Shown here: piece after piece, positions 34,935 through 45,536 of the stretch
Layout of the letters: each line of letters starts with the position of its first letter
Position numbering within the stretch: position 1 is the first letter of the stretch
From: Andrena cerasifolii
Taxonomy: Eukaryota; Arthropoda; Insecta; Hymenoptera; Andrenidae
Reading direction: 5' to 3'
Assembly: GCF_050908995.1 (NCBI RefSeq)
Contig: NW_027484943.1
Span: 1-64,000 of the forward strand
Length of the DNA: 64,000 bases
The notes under the pieces: model-generated
Told to the model about the DNA's origin: nothing
The model's input: the letters and a program-made list of their open reading frames with translations, nothing else
The model's database searches: none
Position numbers and translations under genes: made by a program

Positions 34935-36329
34935 TTTCCATCTCTTTCGACGGCATGTTGTCCTGTTACAAAGCTCAATTTTGTGTATTCTCGAAATTTT
35001 CGCCAGATTTTGGCCAATATATCAGGAGAAAATGAAGTGGAAAGAGGTATACTAAATTTCAGCTTCAAAGGCATCGCCTTAAAGTTGCAAATAAGAGGCG
35101 CAGGCCTTTCAAGAGGCGTTCGAAAATTCTGCGTCTCTTCGTTAAACAGTCACTGTCTCGATACATCTGCGCCACTTCTTGCTCTTTGATTTGCTCTCTG
35201 GAGACGTTACTTTGTGCCATCTCTTTCGACGGCATGTTCTCCTGTTACAAAGCCCAATTTTGTGCATTCTGAAAATTTTCGCCAGATTTTGGCCAATATA
35301 TCAGGAGAACATAAAGTGGAAAGAGGTATACTAAATTTCAGCTTCAAAGGCATCGCCTTAAAGTTGCAAATAAGAGGCGCAGGCCTTTCAAGAGGCGTTC
35401 GAAAATTCTGCGTCTCTTCGTTAAACAGTCACTGTCTCGATACATCTGCGCCACTTCTTGCTCTTTGATTTGCTCTCTGGAGACGTTACTTTGTGCCATC
35501 TGTTTTGACGGCATGTTCTCCTGTTACAAAGCCCAATTTTGTGCATTCTGAAAATTTTCGCCAGATTTTGGCCAATATATCAGGAGAACATGAAGTGGAA
35601 AGAGGTATACTAAATTTCAGCTTCAAAGGCATCGCCTTAAAGTTGCAAATAAGAGGCGCAGGCCTCTCAAGAGGCGTTCGAAAATTCTGCGTCTCTTCGT
35701 TAAACAGTCACTGTCTCGAAACATCTGCGCCACTTCTCGCTCTTTGATTTGCTCTCCGGAGACATTACTTTGTGCCATCTCTTTCGACGGCATGTTCTCC
35801 TGTTACAAAGCCCAATTTTGTGCATTCTGAAAATTTTCGCCAGATTTTGGCCAATATATCAGGAGAACATGAAGTGGAAAGAGGTATACTAAATTTCAGC
35901 TTCAAAGGCATCGCCTTAAAGTTGCAAATAAGAGGCGCAGGCCTTTCAAGAGGCGTTCGAAAATTCTGCGTCTCTTCGTTAATCAGTCACTGTCTCGAAA
36001 TATCTGCGCCACTTCTAGCTCTTTGATTTGCTCTCCGGAGACGTTACTTTGTGCCATCTCTTTTGACGGCATGTTCTCCTGTTACAAAGCCCAATGATGT
36101 GCATTCTGAAAATTTTCGCTAGATTTTGGCCAATATATCAGGAGAACATGAAGTGGAAATAGGTATACTAAATTTCAGCTTCAAAGGCATCGCCTTAAAG
36201 TTGCAATTAAGAGGCGCAGGCCTTTCAAGAGGCGTTCGAAAATTCTGCGTCTCTTCGTTAAACAGTCACTGTCTCGAAACATCTGCGCCACTTCTCGCTC
36301 TTTGATTTGCTCTCCAGAGACGTTACTTT

Positions 36330-36608
36330 GTTCCATCTCTTTCGACGGCATGTTGTCCTGTTACAAAGCACAATTTTGTGTATTATCGAAATTTTCGCCA
36401 GATTTTGGCCAATATATCAGGAGAAAATGAAGTGGAAAGAGGTATACTAAATTTCAGCTTCAAAGGCATCACCTTAAAGTTGCAAATAAGAGGCGCAGGC
36501 CTTTCAAGAGGCGTTCGAAAATTCTGCGTCTCTTCGTTAAACAGTCACTGTCTCGAAACACCTGCGCCACTTCTCACTCTTTGATTTGCTCTCCAGAGAC
36601 TTTACTTT
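36330..36608. repeat. Monomer type H exemplar
   Basis: Diagnostic bases: AAAGCACAATTTTGTG, TATTATCGAAATT, GAGAAAATG, GGCATCACCTTAAAG, AAACACCTG and CTCACTC, usually followed by AGACTTTACTTTTTTCC. Copies start at 25728, 31308, 34656, 39120, 42747, 51944, 54455, 55290 and 58916. The unit at 61705 has a C-type start and an H-type body. Confidence 0.9.
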
Positions 36609-36887
36609 TTTCCATCTCTTTCGACGGCATGTTGTCCTGTTACAAAGCTCAATTTTGTGTATTCTCGAAATTTTCGCCAGATTTTGGCCAATATATCAGG
36701 AGAAAATGAAGTGGAAAGAGGTATACTAAATTTCAGCTTCAAAGGCATCGCCTTAAAGTTGCAAATAAGAGGCGCAGGCCTTTCAAGAGGCGTTCGAAAA
36801 TTCTGCGTCTCTTCGTTAAACAGTCACTGTCTCGATACATCTGCGCCACTTCTTGCTCTTTGATTTGCTCTCTGGAGACGTTACTTT
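36609..36887. repeat. Monomer type D' exemplar
   Basis: A D-like unit opening with TTTACTTTTTTCC, then GTTGTCC, AAAGCTC, TATTCTCGAAATT, but with GGCCAATAT (not GGTCAAT) and ending in GATACATCTG, CTTGCTC and CTCTGGAG. It links H to J. Copies start at 34935, 59195 and 61984. Confidence 0.88.
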
Positions 36888-37166
36888 GTGCCATCTCTTT
36901 CGACGGCATGTTCTCCTGTTACAAAGCCCAATTTTGTGCATTCTGAAAATTTTCGCCAGATTTTGGCCAATATATCAGGAGAACATAAAGTGGAAAGAGG
37001 TATACTAAATTTCAGCTTCAAAGGCATCGCCTTAAAGTTGCAAATAAGAGGCGCAGGCCTTTCAAGAGGCGTTCGAAAATTCTGCGTCTCTTCGTTAAAC
37101 AGTCACTGTCTCGATACATCTGCGCCACTTCTTGCTCTTTGATTTGCTCTCTGGAGACGTTACTTT
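36888..37166. repeat. Monomer type J exemplar
   Basis: An otherwise ordinary unit marked by GAGAACATAAAGTGG (G to A in ATGAAG) and the 3' signature GATACATCTG, CTTGCTC, CTCTGGAG. Copies start at 35214, 41631, 44700, 56684 and 62263. Every one is followed by an I unit. Confidence 0.9.
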
Positions 37167-37445
37167 GTGCCATCTGTTTTGACGGCATGTTCTCCTGTTA
37201 CAAAGCCCAATTTTGTGCATTCTGAAAATTTTCGCCAGATTTTGGCCAATATATCAGGAGAACATGAAGTGGAAAGAGGTATACTAAATTTCAGCTTCAA
37301 AGGCATCGCCTTAAAGTTGCAAATAAGAGGCGCAGGCCTCTCAAGAGGCGTTCGAAAATTCTGCGTCTCTTCGTTAAACAGTCACTGTCTCGAAACATCT
37401 GCGCCACTTCTCGCTCTTTGATTTGCTCTCCGGAGACATTACTTT
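37167..37445. repeat. Monomer type I exemplar
   Basis: Marked by GCCATCTGTTTTGACGGC (two changes, one of them the loss of a CpG) and by GGCCTCTCAAGAGG with CCGGAGACATT at the end. Copies start at 35493, 41910, 44979, 56963 and 62542, always after J. Confidence 0.9.
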
Positions 37446-37724
37446 GTGCCATCTCTTTCGACGGCATGTTCTCCTGTTACAAAGCCCAATTTTGTGCATT
37501 CTGAAAATTTTCGCCAGATTTTGGCCAATATATCAGGAGAACATGAAGTGGAAAGAGGTATACTAAATTTCAGCTTCAAAGGCATCGCCTTAAAGTTGCA
37601 AATAAGAGGCGCAGGCCTTTCAAGAGGCGTTCGAAAATTCTGCGTCTCTTCGTTAATCAGTCACTGTCTCGAAATATCTGCGCCACTTCTAGCTCTTTGA
37701 TTTGCTCTCCGGAGACGTTACTTT
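37446..37724. repeat. Monomer type K exemplar
   Basis: Marked by GAGAACATG, TTAATCAGTC, TCGAAATATCTG and CACTTCTAGCTC. Copies start at 35772, 45258, 57242 and 62821, after I. The GAAATATCTG/CTAGCTC 3' end also appears on C-type bodies at 45816, 48321 and 49433, so this end has been transferred between types. Confidence 0.88.
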
Positions 37725-38282
37725 GTGCCATCTCTTTTGACGGCATGTTCTCCTGTTACAAAGCCCAATTCTGTGGATTCTGAAAATTTTCGCCAGATTT
37801 TGGCCAATATATCAGGAGAAAATGAAGTGGAAAGAGGTATACTAAATTTCAGCTTCAAAGGCATCGCCTTAAAATTGCAAATAAGAGGCGCAGGCCTTTC
37901 AAGTGGCGTTCGAAAATTCTGCGTCTCTTCGTTAATCAGTCACTGTCTCGAAACATCTGCGCCACTTCTCGCTCTTTGATTTGCTCTCCGGAGACATTAC
38001 TTTGTGCCATCTCTTTCGACGGCATGTTCTCCTGTTACAAAGCCCAATTTTGTGCATTCTGAAAATTTTCGCCAGATTTTGGCCAATATATCAGGAGAAG
38101 ATGAAGTGGAAAGAGGTATACTAAATTTCAGCTTCAAAGGCATCGCTTAAAAGTATCAAATCAGAAGCGCAGGCCTTTCAAGAGGCGTTCGAAAATTATG
38201 CGACTCTTCGTTAAACAGTCACTGTCTCGAAACATCTGCGCCACTTCTCGCTCTTTGATTTGCTCTCCGGAGACATTACTTT

Positions 38283-40793
38283 GTGCCATCTCTTTCGACG
38301 GCATGTTCTCCTGTTACAAAGCCCAATTTTGTGCATTCTGAAAATTTTCGCCAGATTTTGGCTAATATATCAGGAGAAAATGAAGTGGAAAGAGGTATAC
38401 TAAATTTCAGCTTCAAAGGCATCGCCTTAAAGTTGCAAATAAGAGGCGCAGGCCTTTCAAGAGGCGTTCGAAAATTCTGCGTCTCTTCGTTAAACAGTCA
38501 CTGTCTCGAAACATCTGCGCCACTTCTCGCTCATTGATTTGCCATCCGGAGACGTTACTTTGTGCCATCTCTTTCGACGGCATGTTCTCCTGTTACAAAG
38601 CCCAATGATGTGCATTCTGAAAATTTTCGCTAGATTTTGGCCAATATATCAGGAGAACATGAAGTGGAAATAGGTATACTAAATTTCAGCTTCAAAGGCA
38701 TCGCCTTAAAGTTGCAATTAAGAGGCGCAGGCCTTTCAAGAGGCTTTCGAAAATTCTGCGTCTCTTCGTTAAACAGTCACTGTCTCGAAACACCTGCGCC
38801 ACTTCGCGCTCTTTGATTTGCTCTCCAGAGACGTTACTTTGTTCCATCTCTTTCGACGGCATGTTGTCCTGTTACAAAGCTCAATTTTGTGTATTCTCGA
38901 AATTTTCGCCAGATTTTGGTCAATATATCAGGAGAAAATGAAGTGGAAAGAGGTATACTAAATTTCAGCTTCAAAGGCATCGCCTTAAAGTTGCAAATAA
39001 GAGGCGCAGGCCTTTCAAGAGGCGTTCGAAAATTCTGCGTCTCTTCGTTAAACAGTCACTGTCTCGAAACATCTGCGCCACTTCTCGCTCTTTGATTTGC
39101 TCTCCAGAGACGTTACTTTGTTCCATCTCTTTCGACGGCATGTTGTCCTGTTACAAAGCACAATTTTGTGTATTATCGAAATTTTCGCCAGATTTTGGCC
39201 AATATATCAGGAGAAAATGAAGTGGAAAGAGGTATACTAAATTTCAGCTTCAAAGGCATCACCTTAAAGTTGCAAATAAGAGGCGCAGGCCTTTCAAGAG
39301 GCGTTCGAAAATTCTGCGTCTCTTCGTTAAACAGTCACTGTCTCGAAACACCTGCGCCACTTCTCACTCTTTGATTTGCTCTCCAGAGACTTTACTTTTT
39401 TCCATCTCTTTCGACGGCATGTTGTCCTGTTACAAAGCTCAATTTTGTGTATTCTCGAAATTTTCGCCAGATTTTGGCCAATATATCAGGAGAACATGAA
39501 GTGGAAAGAGGTATACTAAATTTCAGCTTCAAAAGCATCACCTTAAAGTTGCAAATAAGAGGCGCAGGCCTTTCAAGAGGCGTTCGAAAATTCTGCGTCT
39601 CTTCGTTAAACAGTCACTGTCTCGAAACACCTGCGCCACTTCTCGCTCTTTGATTTGCTCTCCAGAGACGTTACTTTGTTCCATCTCTTTCGACGGCATG
39701 GTGTCCTGTTACAAAGCTCAATTTTGTGTATTCTCGAAATTTTCGCCAGATTTTGGTCAATATATCAGGAGAAAATGAAGTGGAAAGAGGTATACTAAAT
39801 TTCAGCTTCTAAGGCATCGCCTTAAAGTTGCAAATAAGAGGCGCAGGCCATTCAAGAGGCGTTCGAAAATTCTGTGTCTCTTCGTTAAACAGTCACTGTC
39901 TCGATACATCTGCGCCACTTCTTGCTCTTTGATTTGCTCTCTGGAGACGTTACTTTGTGCCATCTCTTTCGACGGCATGTTCTCCTGTTACAAAGCCCAA
40001 TTTTGTGCATTCTGAAAATTTTCGCCAGATTTTGGCCAATATATCAGGAGAACATGAAGTGGAAAGAGGTATACTAAATTTCAGCTTCAAAGGCATCGCC
40101 TTAAAGTTGCAAATAAGAGGCGCAGGCCTTTCAAGAGGCGTTCGAAAATTCTGCGTCTCGTTGTTAAACAATCACTGTCTCGAAACACTTGCGCCACTTC
40201 TCGCTCTTTGATTTGCTCTCCAGAGACGTTACTTTGTTCCATCTCTTTCGACGGCATATTCTCCTGTTACATAGCCCAATTTTGTGCATTCTGAAAATTT
40301 TCGCCAGATTTTGGCCAATATATCAGGAGAAAATGAAGTGGAAAGAGGTATACTAAATTTCAGCTTCAAAGGCATCGCCTTAAAGTTGCAAATATGAGGC
40401 GCAGGCCTTTCAAGAGGCGTTCGAAAATTCTGCGTCTCGTTGTTAAACAATCACTGTCTCGAAACACCTGCGCCACTTCTCGCTCTTTGATTTGCTCTCC
40501 AGAGACGTTACTTTGTTCCATCTCTTTCGACGGCATGTTGTCCTGTTACAAAGCACAATTTTGTGTATTCTCGAAATTTTCGCCAGGTTTTGGCCAATAT
40601 ATCAGGAGAACATGAAGTCAAAAGAGGTATACTAAATTTCAGCTTCATAGGCATCGCCTTAAAGTTGCAAATCAGAGGCGCAGGCCTTTCAAGAGGCGTT
40701 CGAAAATTCTGCGTCTCTTCGTTAAACAGTCACTGTCTCGATACATCTGCGCCACTTCTTGCTCTTTGATTTGCTCTCTGGAGCCGTTACTTT
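38283..40793. repeat. Nine-monomer module X-C-D-H-L-N-A-B''-E (2,511 bp)
   Basis: Units at 38283, 38562, 38841, 39120, 39399, 39678, 39957, 40236 and 40515. It overlaps the J-to-H module by four units (X-C-D-H). The same nine-unit order recurs at 51107-53617 with the same length. The E unit ends in CTCTGGAGCCGTTAC, a private A-to-C change. Confidence 0.9.
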
Positions 40794-41072
40794 GTGCCAT
40801 CTCTTTCGACGGCATGTTCTCCTGTTACAAAGCCCAATTTTGTGCATTCTGAAAATTTTCGCCAGATTTTGGCCAATATATCAGGAGAAGATGAAGTGGA
40901 AAGAGGTATACTAAATTTCAGCTTCAAAGGCATCGCTTAAAAGTATCAAATCAGAAGCGCAGGCCTTTCAAGAGGCGTTCGAAAATTATGCGACTCTTCG
41001 TTAAACAGTCACTGTCTCGAAACATCTGCGCCACTTCTCGCTCTTTGATTTGCTCTCCGGAGACATTACTTT

Positions 41073-41351
41073 GTGCCATCTCTTTCGACGGCATGTTCTC
41101 CTGTTACAAAGCCCAATTTTGTGCATTCTGAAAATTTTCGCCAGATTTTGGCCAATATATCAGGAGAAAATGAAGTGGAAAGAGGTATACTAAATTTCAG
41201 CTTCAAAGGCATCGCCTTAAAGTTGCAAATAAGAGGCGCAGGCCTTTCAAGAGGCGTTCGAAAATTCTGCGTCTCTTCGTTAAACAGTCACTGTCTCGAA
41301 ACATCTGCGCCACTTCTCGCTCATTGATTTGCCATCCGGAGACGTTACTTT
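41073..41351. repeat. Monomer type X exemplar
   Basis: A near-consensus body with GAGAAAATG, GCAAATAAG, CTCTTCG and AAACATCTG, ending in the F-type tail CATTGATTTGCCATCCGG. Copies start at 38283, 44142, 47210, 51107, 53618, 56127, 58079 and 63657. It normally precedes a C unit. Copies 47210, 51107 and 53618 share AAAGGGGTAT. Confidence 0.87.
41259..41316. repeat. Degenerate internal direct repeat inside the monomer (38-bp offset)
   Basis: In the exemplar unit, CGAAAATTCTGCGTCTCTTC (41259-41278) and CGAAACATCTGCGCCACTTC (41297-41316) match at 16 of 20 positions. The pair is present in most monomer types. It suggests that the 279-bp unit contains an older short tandem duplication. No match extends beyond these 20 bases on either side. 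Confidence 0.55.
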
Positions 41352-42467
41352 GTGCCATCTCTTTCGACGGCATGTTGTCCTGTTACAAAGCACAATGATG
41401 TGCATTCTGAAAATTTTCGCTAGATTTTGGCCAATATATCAGGAGAACATGAAGTGGAAATAGGTATACTAAATTTCAGCTTCAAAGGCATCGCCTTAAA
41501 GTTGCAATTAAGAGGCGCAGGCCTTTCAAGAGGCGTTCGAAAATTCTGCGTCTCTTCGTTAAACAGTCACTGTCTCGATACATCTGCGCCACTTCTTGCT
41601 CTTTGATTTGCTCTCTGGAGACGTTACTTTGTGCCATCTCTTTCGACGGCATGTTCTCCTGTTACAAAGCCCAATTTTGTGCATTCTGAAAATTTTCGCC
41701 AGATTTTGGCCAATATATCAGGAGAACATAAAGTGGAAAGAGGTATACTAAATTTCAGCTTCAAAGGCATCGCCTTAAAGTTGCAAAAAAGAGGCGCAGG
41801 CCTTTCAAGAGGCGTTCGAAAATTCTGCGTCTCTTCGTTAAACAGTCACTGTCTCGATACATCTGCGCCACTTCTTGCTCTTTGATTTGCTCTCTGGAGA
41901 CGTTACTTTGTGCCATCTGTTTTGACGGCATGTTCTCCTGTTACAAAGCCCAATTTTGTGCATTCTGAAAATTTTCGCCAGATTTTGGCCAATATATCAG
42001 GAGAACATGAAGTGGAAAGAGGTATACTAAATTTCAGCTTCAAAGGCATCGCCTTAAAGTTGCAAATAAGAGGCGCAGGCCTCTCAAGAGGCGTTCGAAA
42101 ATTCTGCGTCTCTTCGTTAAACAGTCACTGTCTCGAAACATCTGCGCCACTTCTCGCTCTTTGATTTGCTCTCCGGAGACATTACTTTGTGCCATCTCTT
42201 TCGACGGCATGTTGTCCTGTTACAAAGCTCAATTTTGTGTATTCTCGAAATTTTCGCCAGATTTTGGCCAATATATCAGGAGAACATGAAGTGGAAAGAG
42301 GTATACTAAATTTCAGCTTCAAAGGCATCACCTTAAAGTTGCAAATAAGAGGCGCAGGCCTTTCAAGAGGCGTTCGAAAATTCTGCGTCTCTTCGTTAAA
42401 CAGTCACTGTCTCGAAACACCTGCGCCACTTCTCGCTCTTTGATTTGCTCTCCAGAGACGTTACTTT

Positions 42468-42746
42468 GTTCCATCTCTTTCGACGGCATGGTGTCCTGTT
42501 ACAAAGCTCAATTTTGTGTATTCTCGAAATTTTCGCCAGATTTTGGTCAATATATCAGGAGAAAATGAAGTGGAAAGAGGTATACTAAATTTCAGCTTCA
42601 AAGGCATCGCCTTAAAGTTGCAAATAAGAGGCGCAGGCCATTCAAGAGGCGTTCGAAAATTCTGTGTCTCTTCGTTAAACAGTCACTGTCTCGAAACATC
42701 TGCGCCACTTCTCGCTCTTTGATTTGCTCTCCAGAGACGTTACTTT
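42468..42746. repeat. Monomer type N exemplar
   Basis: Marked by GGCATGGTGTCCTG, with AAAGCTC, GGTCAAT, GGCCATTCAAG and TTCTGTGTCTC. Copies with GGTGTCC start at 39678, 42468, 52502 and 55011. The copy at 52502 has lost the CCATTC and CTGTGTC changes and ends in CTCACTC, so it is recombinant. Confidence 0.85.
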
Positions 42747-45536
42747 GTTCCATCTCTTTCGACGGCATGTTGTCCTGTTACAAAGCACAATTTTGTGTAT
42801 TATCGAAATTTTCGCCAGATTTTGGCCAATATATCAGGAGAAAATGAAGTGGAAAGAGGTATACTAAATTTCAGCTTCAAAGGCATCACCTTAAAGTTGC
42901 AAATAAGAGGCGCAGGCCTTTCAAGAGGCGTTCGAAAATTCTGCGTCTCTTCGTTAAACAGTCACTGTCTCGAAACACCTGCGCCACTTCTCACTCTTTG
43001 ATTTGCTCTCCAGAGACGTTACTTTTTTCCATCTCTTTCGACGTCATGTTGTCCTGTTACAAAGCCCAATTTTGTGCATTCTGAAAATTTTCGCCAGATT
43101 TTGGCCAATATATCAGGAGAACATGAAGTGGAAAGAGGTATACTAAATTTCAGCTTCAAAGGCATCGCCTTAAAGTTGCAAATAAGAGGCGCAGGCCTTT
43201 CAAGAGGCGTTCGAAAATTCTGCGTCTCGTTGTTAAACAATCACTGTCTCGAAACACTTGCGCCACTTCTCGCTCTTTGATTTGCTCTCCAGAGACGTTA
43301 CTTTGTTCCATCTCTTTCGACGGCATATTCTCCTGTTACATAGCCCAATTTTGTGCATTCTGAAAATTTTCGCCAGATTTTGGCCAATATATCAGGAGAA
43401 AATGAAGTGGAAAGAGGTATACTAAATTTCAGCTTCAAAGGCATCGCCTTAAAGTTGCAAATATGAGGCGCAGGCCTTTCAAGAGGCGTTCGAAAATTCT
43501 GCGTCTCGTTGTTAAACAATCACTGTCTCGAAACACCTGCGCCACTTCTCGCTCTTTGATTTGCTCTCCAGAGACGTTACTTTGTTCCATCTCTTTCGAC
43601 GGCATGTTGTCCTGTTACAAAGCACAATTTTGTGTATTCTCGAAATTTTCGCCAGGTTTTGGCCAATATATCAGGAGAACATGAAGTCAAAAGAGGTATA
43701 CTAAATTTCAGCTTCATAGGCATCGCCTTAAAGTTGCAAATCAGAGGCGCAGGCCTTTCAAGAGGCGTTCGAAAATTCTGCGTCTCTTCGTTAAACAGTC
43801 ACTGTCTCGATACATCTGCGCCACTTCTTGCTCTTTGATTTGCTCTCTGGAGCCGTTACTTTGTGCCATCTCTTTCGACGGCATGTTCTCCTGTTACAAA
43901 GCCCAATTTTGTGCATTCTGAAAATTTTCGCCAGATTTTGGCCAATATATCAGGAGAAGATGAAGTGGAAAGAGGTATACTAAATTTCAGCTTCAAAGGC
44001 ATCGCTTAAAAGTATCAAATCAGAAGCGCAGGCCTTTCAAGAGGCGTTCGAAAATTATGCGACTCTTCGTTAAACAGTCACTGTCTCGAAACATCTGCGC
44101 CACTTCTCGCTCTTTGATTTGCTCTCCGGAGACATTACTTTGTGCCATCTCTTTCGACGGCATGTTCTCCTGTTACAAAGCCCAATTTTGTGCATTCTGA
44201 AAATTTTCGCCAGATTTTGGCCAATATATCAGGAGAAAATGAAGTGGAAAGAGGTATACTAAATTTCAGCTTCAAAGGCATCGCCTTAAAGTTGCAAATA
44301 AGAGGCGCAGTCCTTTCAAGAGGCGTTCGAAAATTCTGCGTCTCTTCGTTAAACAGTCACTGTCTCGAAACATCTGCGCCACTTCTCGCTCATTGATTTG
44401 CCATCCGGAGACGTTACTTTGTGCCATCTCTTTCGACGGCATGTTGTCCTGTTACAAAGCACAATGATGTGCATTCTGAAAATTTTCGCTAGATTTTGGC
44501 CAATATATCAGGAGAACATGAAGTGGAAATAGGTATACTAAATTTCAGCTTCAAAGGCATCGCCTTAAAGTTGCAATTAAGAGGCGCAGGCCTTTCAAGA
44601 GGCGTTCGAAAATTCTGCGTCTCTTCGTTAAACAGTCACTGTCTCGATACATCTGCGCCACTTCTTGCTCTTTGATTTGCTCTCTGGAGACGTTACTTTG
44701 TGCCATCTCTTTCGACGGCATGTTCTCCTGTTACAAAGCCCAATTTTGTGCATTCTGAAAATTTTCGCCAGATTTTGGCCAATATATCAGGAGAACATAA
44801 AGTGGAAAGAGGTATACTAAATTTCAGCTTCAAAGGCATCGCCTTAAAGTTGCAAATAAGAGGCGCAGGCCTTTCAAGAGGCGTTCGAAAATTCTGCGTC
44901 TCTTCGTTAAACAGTCACTGTCTCGATACATCTGCGCCACTTCTTGCTCTTTGATTTGCTCTCTGGAGACGTTACTTTGTGCCATCTGTTTTGACGGCAT
45001 GTTCTCCTGTTACAAAGCCCAATTTTGTGCATTCTGAAAATTTTCGCCAGATTTTGGCCAATATATCAGGAGAACATGAAGTGGAAAGAGGTATACTAAA
45101 TTTCAGCTTCAAAGGCATCGCCTTAAAGTTGCAAATAAGAGGCGCAGGCCTCTCAAGAGGCGTTCGAAAATTCTGCGTCTCTTCGTTAAACAGTCACTGT
45201 CTCGAAACATCTGCGCCACTTCTCGCTCTTTGATTTGCTCTCCGGAGACATTACTTTGTGCCATCTCTTTCGACGGCATGTTCTCCTGTTACAAAGCCCA
45301 ATTTTGTGCATTCTGAAAATTTTCGCCAGATTTTGGCCAATATATCAGGAGAACATGAAGTGGAAAGAGGTATACTAAATTTCAGCTTCAAAGGCATCGC
45401 CTTAAAGTTGCAAATAAGAGGCGCAGGCCTTTCAAGAGGCGTTCGAAAATTCTGCGTCTCTTCGTTAATCAGTCACTGTCTCGAAATATCTGCGCCACTT
45501 CTAGCTCTTTGATTTGCTCTCCGGAGACGTTACTTT

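Larger units (their letters stand above)
34656..37724. repeat. Six-monomer HOR H-D'-J-I-K-C, two tandem copies
   Basis: Copy 1: H (34656), D' (34935), J (35214), I (35493), K (35772), C (36051). Copy 2: H (36330), D' (36609), J (36888), I (37167), K (37446), then G in place of C. The offset is exactly 1,674 bp. The start of the C unit at 36051 and of the G unit at 37725 both have CATCTCTTTTGACGG, so the copies keep a shared join. Confidence 0.92.
36888..39398. repeat. Nine-monomer module J-I-K-G-F-X-C-D-H (2,511 bp)
   Basis: Units at 36888, 37167, 37446, 37725, 38004, 38283, 38562, 38841 and 39120. The same nine types in the same order fill 56684-59194, also 2,511 bp, and J to C start again at 62263 and run off the right edge. 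Private changes here are GGCTAATATATC at about 38361 and CACTTCGCGCTC at about 38813. Confidence 0.9.

Noticed and set aside
41136..41143. AAAATTTT tract as a DNA bend element
   Set aside because: It is present in many units and could bend DNA, but D, E and H units lack the full tract and there is no phased series of A-tracts. Too weak to annotate.
41239..41270. Possible RNA polymerase III boxes: AGGCGCAGG as box A and GTTCGAAAA as box B
   Set aside because: Both miss fixed positions of the consensus and lie too close together for a tRNA or SINE promoter. No cloverleaf or 5S-like structure is visible.
41290..41310. Hammerhead ribozyme in the satellite, suggested by GTCTCGAAAC
   Set aside because: The CGAAAC segment is there, but I found no CTGANGA core at a suitable distance on either strand, so the catalytic core cannot form.
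41234..41312. Seven-base inverted repeat GGCGCAG ... CTGCGCC with a 63-base gap in each unit
   Set aside because: A seven-base inverted pair is expected by chance in a 279-bp sequence, and F (AGCGCAG) and early G (CTGCACC) units break it without compensation.
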